From CAZLLV01 sp964560325 (GTDB taxonomy: Bacteria; Acidobacteriota; Thermoanaerobaculia; Multivoradales; DATKCC01), in contig CAZLLV010000256.1 in NCBI GenBank assembly GCA_964560325.1, positions 1-11,169 on the forward strand: a DNA stretch of 11,169 bases, given 5' to 3'. A model generated the notes under the pieces. That model worked only from the letters and a program-made list of their open reading frames with translations, did not search any database and was not told where the DNA came from. Below are positions 6,625 through 11,169 of the stretch, in pieces. The position numbers and the translations under genes were made by a program. Positions within the stretch are counted from its first letter, which is position 1; the number at the start of each line of letters is the position of its first letter.

Positions 6625-8483
6625 GGTACTACTGGGAGGAGCTGCTCTACCTGCGGCGGCTGGGCGCGTCCTTCGCGCGCACCTACCCGAAGGTCGCCGC
6701 GCGCCTGGAGCTCGAGGCCGACGAGTCGCCCGACCCGCACGTCGAGCGGCTGATCGAGAGCTTCGCCTTCCTGACCGCGCGCATCCAGCGCAACCTCGAC
6801 AACGACTTCCCCGAGATCGCCGCCGAGCTGCTCGGCGTGCTCTACCCGCACCTGGTCGACCCGGTGCCGTCGATGACCGTCGTGCGCTTCGACGTCGACC
6901 CCGACCGCGGCAAGCTCACCTCCGGCTTCCCGGTGCCGCGCCACACGCCGCTCTTCGTCCACGCCGACGGCGGCGCCATCTGCCGCTTCCGGACCTGCTT
7001 TCCTGTCACGCTCTGGCCGGTCGAGCTGACCGAGGCGCGCTTCGACTCGCCCGACCGCTACCCGTTCTTAGACCGTGCCGGCGAGGTGGCGACGGTGCTC
7101 GCCCTCTCGATCGAAACCCGCGCCGACCCTCTCCACGAGCTCGACATGGACCGCCTGCGGGTCCACCTGGCGGGCGACCAGATCCTCGCGGAGGGGCTCT
7201 ACGAGCTGCTTTTCAACAACCTGCTGGGCGTCGTCCTCCTCCCCGACGGCGAGGGCGGCGAGCCCGACCCGGCGCGCCGCCGCCACCTCCACCCGTCGGC
7301 GGTGCAGCCGGTCGGCTTCGCCGAGGAGGAGGCGCTGCTGCCCTACCCGCTCCACGCCCAGCCCGCGTACCGGCTGATCCAGGAGCTCTTCGCGTTCCCG
7401 GAGAAGTACCGGTTCATGGACCTGGTCGGACTCGGCGGACTCGGCGGGCTCGACGGCCACGGCGCCTCCGAGCGGCTGACGATCCTCTTCCTCTTCGACC
7501 GGCTGCCGGCGCCGCGCCTGATCGTCTCGCCCTCGAACTTCGTCCTCGGCGCGACGCCGGCGATCAACCTGTTCGAGAAGACGAGCGAGCCGATCCGCGT
7601 CGACCACCGGCGCCTCGAGTACCGGCTGGTCGCCGACCGCCGGCGCGAGAAGACGACCGAGGTCCACTCGGTGCTCTCGGTGTCGAGCTCGGCGACGCCG
7701 CCGGGACGGCGGGGGGAGGGGGCCGAGGGGGTGCGCGAGTTCGCCCCCTTCTACGCCTTCCACCACGGCATGGAGCGCCGGGGGCAGAAGGCGTACTGGC
7801 ACGCCCGCCGGGTGCTCTCGCTCTACCAGGACGTGACGGGCACCGAGATGCTCCTGTCGTTCCTCGACCTCGACTTCAAGCCGGGCCAGCCGCCGGCGGA
7901 GACGGTCTTCGCCCACACGCTCTGCACCAACCGGGCGCTCGCCGAGCAGCTCCCGGCCGGCACCGAGCTCCAGACCGACGAGGTCGCGCCGGTCTCGCGC
8001 ATCGTCTGCCTGAAGAAGCCGACGGCGCAGATCTCCCCGCCGCTCGGCGGCCAGACCCTCTGGCGGCTGGTCTCCCACCTGTCGCTCAACTACCTATCGC
8101 TGTCCTCGGGCGAGGAGAGCCGTCGGGCGCTCCAGGAGATCCTGCGTCTCTACTGCATGAACGAGTCGCCGGTCGCCCGGCAGCAGATCGCCGGCATCGC
8201 CGGGCTCGATCAGCGCCGGGTGGCGCGGCAGGTCGGCTGGCAGGAGGGCGCGGGGGCCGGCGACGGGTGGCGCGGCTTCTGCCGGGGGCTCGAGGTCACC
8301 CTGACCTTCGACGAGAGCCTCTACGTCGGCTCGAGCGCGTTCCTGTTCGCGTCGGTCCTCAACCGGTTCCTGGGGCTCTACGCCCCGACCAATTCGTTCA
8401 CCCAGCTCCGCATCCGGAGCCTGCAGCGGGAAGGGGAGTGGAAGCGGTGGCCGCCTATGGTTGGCGCAAGACCGTTTCGGTGA
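6597..8483 (+). CDS. tssF: TssF (VasA/ImpG) T6SS baseplate protein, start codon uncertain
   Basis: About 628 residues from the ATC at 6597, in the normal TssF range. TssF and TssG form the wedge core of the T6SS baseplate. The N-terminus reads 'RVNDEDFLRYYWEELLYLRRLG' then 'DPHVERLIESFAFLTARIQRNLDNDFPEIAAELLGVLYPHLVDPVPSM', all strongly TssF-like. Later signatures are 'FPEKYRFMDL' (267-275), 'FAPFYAFHH' (382-390), and the C-terminal 'NSFTQLRIRSLQREGEWKRWPP'. The frame is closed upstream by TAG at 6582-6584, and no ATG, GTG or TTG occurs in frame before GTG 6837, which would delete 80 conserved residues. I therefore set the start at ATC 6597 behind GAGGTGA; CTG 6621 is an alternative but too far from the site. 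A point change or one-base loss near the start is equally possible. The end overlaps tssG by 37 bp. Confidence 0.9.
   Translation: MRVNDEDFLRYYWEELLYLRRLGASFARTYPKVAARLELEADESPDPHVERLIESFAFLTARIQRNLDNDFPEIAAELLGVLYPHLVDPVPSMTVVRFDVDPDRGKLTSGFPVPRHTPLFVHADGGAICRFRTCFPVTLWPVELTEARFDSPDRYPFLDRAGEVATVLALSIETRADPLHELDMDRLRVHLAGDQILAEGLYELLFNNLLGVVLLPDGEGGEPDPARRRHLHPSAVQPVGFAEEEALLPYPLHAQPAYRLIQELFAFPEKYRFMDLVGLGGLGGLDGHGASERLTILFLFDRLPAPRLIVSPSNFVLGATPAINLFEKTSEPIRVDHRRLEYRLVADRRREKTTEVHSVLSVSSSATPPGRRGEGAEGVREFAPFYAFHHGMERRGQKAYWHARRVLSLYQDVTGTEMLLSFLDLDFKPGQPPAETVFAHTLCTNRALAEQLPAGTELQTDEVAPVSRIVCLKKPTAQISPPLGGQTLWRLVSHLSLNYLSLSSGEESRRALQEILRLYCMNESPVARQQIAGIAGLDQRRVARQVGWQEGAGAGDGWRGFCRGLEVTLTFDESLYVGSSAFLFASVLNRFLGLYAPTNSFTQLRIRSLQREGEWKRWPPMVGARPFR
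7428..7454 (+). repeat. Short 9-bp tandem repeat within tssF
   Basis: Two exact copies of GGACTCGGC and a third diverged copy (GGGCTCGAC) encode Gly-Leu-Gly-Gly-Leu-Gly-Gly-Leu-Asp from residue 278. It sits just after the conserved 'PEKYRFMDL' segment, at a point where family members have a short loop. It is a likely slippage-prone loop that can change in 3-codon steps without breaking the frame. Confidence 0.5.
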
Positions 8484-9568
8484 GGCGCGCCCTCTTCGAC
8501 GAGGGCCACCGCTTCGGCTTCTTCCAGGCCGTGCGCCTGCTGGAAGCGCTCTATCCGGACCGCATCGCGCCGGCCGAGGGCGTGGAGCCGGAGCGCGAGG
8601 TGGTGCGCTTCAAGTCGCGCGTCGGCTTCGACTTCCCGGCCTCGGAGGTCGACGAGATCCGCGCGGGCGACGACGGCCAGCCGGTCGAGATGACGGTCTC
8701 GGTGCTCGGCCTCGCCGGCGTCCAGGGGCCGCTGCCGGCCGCCGTCACCGAGACCCTGCTCGATCGCTCGTTCCACGGCGACCACGCGCTGCGCGACTTC
8801 CTCGACCTGTTCAACCACCGGCTCGTCTCGCTCTACTACCGAGCGCGCAAGAAGCACCGGCCGGCGTGCGGCCACGAGTCGCCGGACGAAGGGCGGGTGG
8901 CGCGCTGCCTGCTCGCCCTGATCGGCCTCGGAACGCCCGGGCTCTCGAACCGGAGCGGGCTGCCCGACCGGAGCCTGCTGCGCTACGTCGGTCTCCTGAC
9001 GCCGCACCCCCGGAGCATGGTCGGGCTCGAGCGGATGCTCGCCGATCACTTCGGCGTGCCGGTCGAGGTCGTGCCGTTCCGCGGCCGGTGGCTCGAGATC
9101 GAGGAGGAGGACCGCACCCGCATCGGACCGCCGGCCGGCCTCGGCGCGCGGGGCGGCAACAACAACCGCCTGGGCGACGGCGCGGTCCTCGGCTCGCGCT
9201 TCTGGGACCAGACCGCCGCCTTCCAGATCCGGCTCGGCCCGATCGGGCATGGCGAGCTCCTCGACCTGCTGCCGGTCGGGCGCGCCTACGGCGTGCTGGT
9301 CGACCTGGCGCGCTTCTACGTCGACGACCAGTACGAGATCGAGGTCCGGCTGAGCTGCCGCGCCGAGGAGGTGCCGGAGCTGCGCCTCGGCGGCGCCGGC
9401 GACGCGCGGCTCGGCTGGTCGGCGCGCCTCCAGGGGGCGTCGCGCACCGCCGAGCCGCGGATCGGGGCGGCGGGCGGGGCGCGCCTCGGCTGGACCACCT
9501 GGCTGGGGAACGGGCGGGGCGAAAGACCGGCGACCGCCGCCTCGGTGCTACTGCGGAGGGCTTCGTGA
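8447..9568 (+). CDS. tssG: TssG (VasB/ImpH) T6SS baseplate protein
   Basis: 373 residues, at the upper end of the usual size. TssG partners TssF in the baseplate wedge. Signatures are 'AAYGWRKTVSVRRALFDEGHRFGFFQAVRLLEAL' (2-34), 'VRFKSRVGFDFPASEV', 'VLGLAGVQGPLPAAVTETLLDR', 'FLDLFNHRLVSLYYRARKKHRP' (F-N-H-R-L from 122), and a C-terminal 'ARLGWTTWLG'. I chose GTG 8447 because GGAG at 8435-8438 is 8 nt upstream and the family-typical N-terminus is kept; GTG 8438 sits directly on the purine run, and GTG 8480 (overlapping the tssF stop as GTGA) lacks a visible site. The gene overlaps tssF by 37 bp and its TGA overlaps the tssH GTG by 4 bp. The C-terminal G-x-A-R-L-G-W segment is present twice, 25 codons apart. 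Confidence 0.95.
   Translation: MAAYGWRKTVSVRRALFDEGHRFGFFQAVRLLEALYPDRIAPAEGVEPEREVVRFKSRVGFDFPASEVDEIRAGDDGQPVEMTVSVLGLAGVQGPLPAAVTETLLDRSFHGDHALRDFLDLFNHRLVSLYYRARKKHRPACGHESPDEGRVARCLLALIGLGTPGLSNRSGLPDRSLLRYVGLLTPHPRSMVGLERMLADHFGVPVEVVPFRGRWLEIEEEDRTRIGPPAGLGARGGNNNRLGDGAVLGSRFWDQTAAFQIRLGPIGHGELLDLLPVGRAYGVLVDLARFYVDDQYEIEVRLSCRAEEVPELRLGGAGDARLGWSARLQGASRTAEPRIGAAGGARLGWTTWLGNGRGERPATAASVLLRRAS
9401..9493 (+). repeat. Degenerate duplication near the tssG 3' end
   Basis: The segments coding 'DARLGWSARLQG' and 'GARLGWTTWLGN' share ARLGW (residues 320-324 and 345-349) and an identical CTCGGCTGG core (9410-9418 and 9485-9493), offset by exactly 75 bp. TssG proteins usually show one such motif near the C-terminus, so the first may be an added copy. 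Confidence 0.4.
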
Positions 9569-11169
9569 GCCACGACCTGAAAGCGTTGATCGAGAAGCTC
9601 GGACCGGTGCCGCGCCGCGGCCTGGAGACCGCCGCCGCCCTGTGCGTGGCGCAGACCCACTACAACGTCGAGGTCGAGCACCTGCTGGTCAAGCTGCTCG
9701 ACCTGCCGAGCGACCTCGACCCGGTGCTTCGCTACTACGACGTCGACAAGCGGACGCTCGGCGGCCAGCTCGAGCAGGCGCTCGAAGGGTTCGACCGCGG
9801 CAACAGCCGCACGCCCGCCATGTCGCCGCAGGTGCTCCGGATGCTGCGCGAGGGGCTGCTCCTGTCGTCGCTCCACCTCGGCTCCGAGGTCATCCGCAGC
9901 GGCGCCCTGCTGCTCGCGCTCTACGTGGACGAGACGCTGCGCCGCACGGTCGTCGAGTCGTGCCCGGTGCTCGCCAAGATCTCGCGCGACGACCTGGAGG
10001 AGAACCTGCGCGAGCTGATCCGGGAGTCGCCGGAGGAGAGCACCGCGCCCGGCGCGGCGCGCGGCGCGGGGGGCGGCCGGCGGGGGAGCGCCGAGGGGGC
10101 GGGGCGTGCGGGAACGGAGGCCGCCGCCGGTACGTCGCCGGAGCCTTCCCCGGTCCGCACCGGTCCGTCGACCGCCCTCGACCGCTACACGATCGACCTC
10201 ACCGAGCAGGCGCGCGACGGGCGGATCGACCCGATCCGCGGCCGCTCGCCCGAGATCCGGCAGGTGATCGACATCCTCACCCGGCGGCGCCAGAACAACC
10301 CGATCCTGGTGGGCGACGCGGGGGTCGGCAAGACCGCGGTCGCCGAGGGCTTCGCGCTGCGGGTGGCCGAGGGATCGGTGCCGGAGCCGCTGCGCGACAT
10401 CGAGCTGCGCATCCTCGACCTGGGGCTCCTCCAGGCCGGCGCCGGGGTCAAGGGGGAGTTCGAGCAGCGCCTGAAGTCGGTGATCTCCGAGGTGCGCGAC
10501 GCGGACGTGCCGGTGATCCTGTTCATCGACGAGGCGCACACGCTGATCGGCGCCGGCGGGGCCGAGGGGCAGGGCGACGCGGCCAACCTGCTCAAGCCCG
10601 CCCTCGCCCGCGGCGAGCTGCGCACCATCGCCGCCACCACCTGGAGCGAGTACAAGAAGTACTTCGAGAAGGACCCGGCGCTCGCCCGCCGCTTCCAGCT
10701 CGTCAAGGTGGAGGAGCCGGACGAGGACTCGGCGATCGACATGCTGCGCGGGCTGGTGCCGAAGCTCGAAGAGCACCACCGGGTGACGATCCTCGACGAG
10801 GCGGTGCGCGACGCGGTGCACCTGTCGCACCGCTACCTCTCCGAGCGGCGGCTGCCGGACAAGGCGATCGGCGTGCTCGACACCGCCTGCGCCCGCGTCG
10901 CCCTCGCCCAGGACGGCACCCCGGCGGCGCTCGACGACGTGAGCCGGCGCATCCGGCTGGTGCGGGCCGAGCTCGACGTGCTCCTGCGCGAGCGGCGCGA
11001 CGGGGGCGGCGAGACCGAGAGCCGCCGCCGCTCGGCCGACAAGCTGGAGGAGGACCTGGCGAACCTCGAAGGCAAGCGCCAGGCGGTCTCCGACCGGTGG
11101 CGGGAGGAGAAGCGGCGGGTGGCGGCGGTGCGCGAGGCCGAGGCCGACCTCGCGGAGCAGATCCGCCTC
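9565..11169 (+). CDS. clpV: TssH/ClpV T6SS sheath-recycling AAA+ ATPase, N-terminal part
   Basis: The frame is open from GTG 9565 to the window end: 535 residues of a protein usually near 870-900. ClpV is a cytoplasmic Hsp100/ClpB-type hexamer that pulls TssC out of contracted sheaths so that subunits are reused. Residues 1 to about 150 form the Clp-N double-repeat domain ('LETAAALCVAQTHYNVEVEHLLVKLLD'; 'HLGSEVIRSGALLLAL'). A Gly/Ala/Arg/Ser/Pro linker follows (155-203). The first AAA+ domain has Walker A GDAGVGKT (250-257), Walker B ILFIDE (318-323), the 'TIAATTWSEYKKYFEKDPALARRFQ' segment with Arg-Arg (375-376), and 'RYLSERRLPDKAIGVLDTA'. From about 454 the middle coiled-coil domain starts, where the window ends. 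The start overlaps the tssG TGA (GTGA), with GGAGG at 9555-9559, 5 nt upstream. A housekeeping ClpB is unlikely given the position in the cluster. Confidence 0.95.
   Translation, partial: MSHDLKALIEKLGPVPRRGLETAAALCVAQTHYNVEVEHLLVKLLDLPSDLDPVLRYYDVDKRTLGGQLEQALEGFDRGNSRTPAMSPQVLRMLREGLLLSSLHLGSEVIRSGALLLALYVDETLRRTVVESCPVLAKISRDDLEENLRELIRESPEESTAPGAARGAGGGRRGSAEGAGRAGTEAAAGTSPEPSPVRTGPSTALDRYTIDLTEQARDGRIDPIRGRSPEIRQVIDILTRRRQNNPILVGDAGVGKTAVAEGFALRVAEGSVPEPLRDIELRILDLGLLQAGAGVKGEFEQRLKSVISEVRDADVPVILFIDEAHTLIGAGGAEGQGDAANLLKPALARGELRTIAATTWSEYKKYFEKDPALARRFQLVKVEEPDEDSAIDMLRGLVPKLEEHHRVTILDEAVRDAVHLSHRYLSERRLPDKAIGVLDTACARVALAQDGTPAALDDVSRRIRLVRAELDVLLRERRDGGGETESRRRSADKLEEDLANLEGKRQAVSDRWREEKRRVAAVREAEADLAEQIRL

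Noticed and set aside
6837..8483. Taking GTG 6837 as the tssF start
   Set aside because: It falls inside the conserved 'ELLGVLYPH' segment and would remove about 80 residues of strong TssF homology; there is no suitable ribosome site for it.
8480..9568. tssG start at GTG 8480, giving a third GTGA overlap
   Set aside because: No Shine-Dalgarno precedes it and it would drop the AAYGWRK N-terminus; GTG 8447 has a good site. It remains possible but less likely.

Overview
The window is a strongly GC-rich stretch (third codon positions almost always G or C) from a Gram-negative bacterium. It is filled by one co-directional cluster for a type VI secretion system (T6SS), the contractile injection machine that fires an Hcp/VgrG needle from the cytoplasm through the envelope. 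The lineage cannot be fixed from sequence alone. The GC content, the frequent GTG starts and the 'AAYGWRK' TssG N-terminus would suit Acidobacteriota, Myxococcota or a high-GC proteobacterium; this is a guess.

Layout, all on the + strand: tssM (C-terminal part, entering from the left edge), tssA, a structured 88-bp gap, tssB, tssC, a 45-bp gap, hcp (tssD), tssE, a 55-bp gap with a perfect hairpin, tssF, tssG, and tssH/clpV running off the right edge. Genes are overlapping or tightly packed, including two 4-bp GTGA stop/start overlaps (tssM/tssA and tssG/tssH), so this looks like one transcription unit. No stretch over 300 bases lacks a gene. I see no RNA gene, mobile element, CRISPR array or convincing promoter. 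The last 1.6 kb looks empty if only stop-terminated + strand ORFs are considered, but it is the open 5' part of clpV.

How the parts work together: TssM belongs to the inner-membrane/periplasmic complex. TssE, TssF and TssG build the baseplate (with TssK, not in this window). TssA primes and caps tail polymerisation. Hcp rings stack into the inner tube, TssB/TssC form the contractile sheath, and the ClpV ATPase disassembles the contracted sheath. TssJ, TssK, TssL, VgrG, PAAR and effector/immunity genes are not visible here and may lie outside.

Points that need a second look are mostly at the level of expression. tssF has no ATG, GTG or TTG for its conserved N-terminus; an ATC behind a very good Shine-Dalgarno is the best start. 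tssA carries a strong internal Shine-Dalgarno plus ATG just before its C-terminal domain. The tssA-tssB gap can fold into a compact multi-hairpin element ending just before the tssB ribosome binding site. I found no non-T6SS system hidden in the window.
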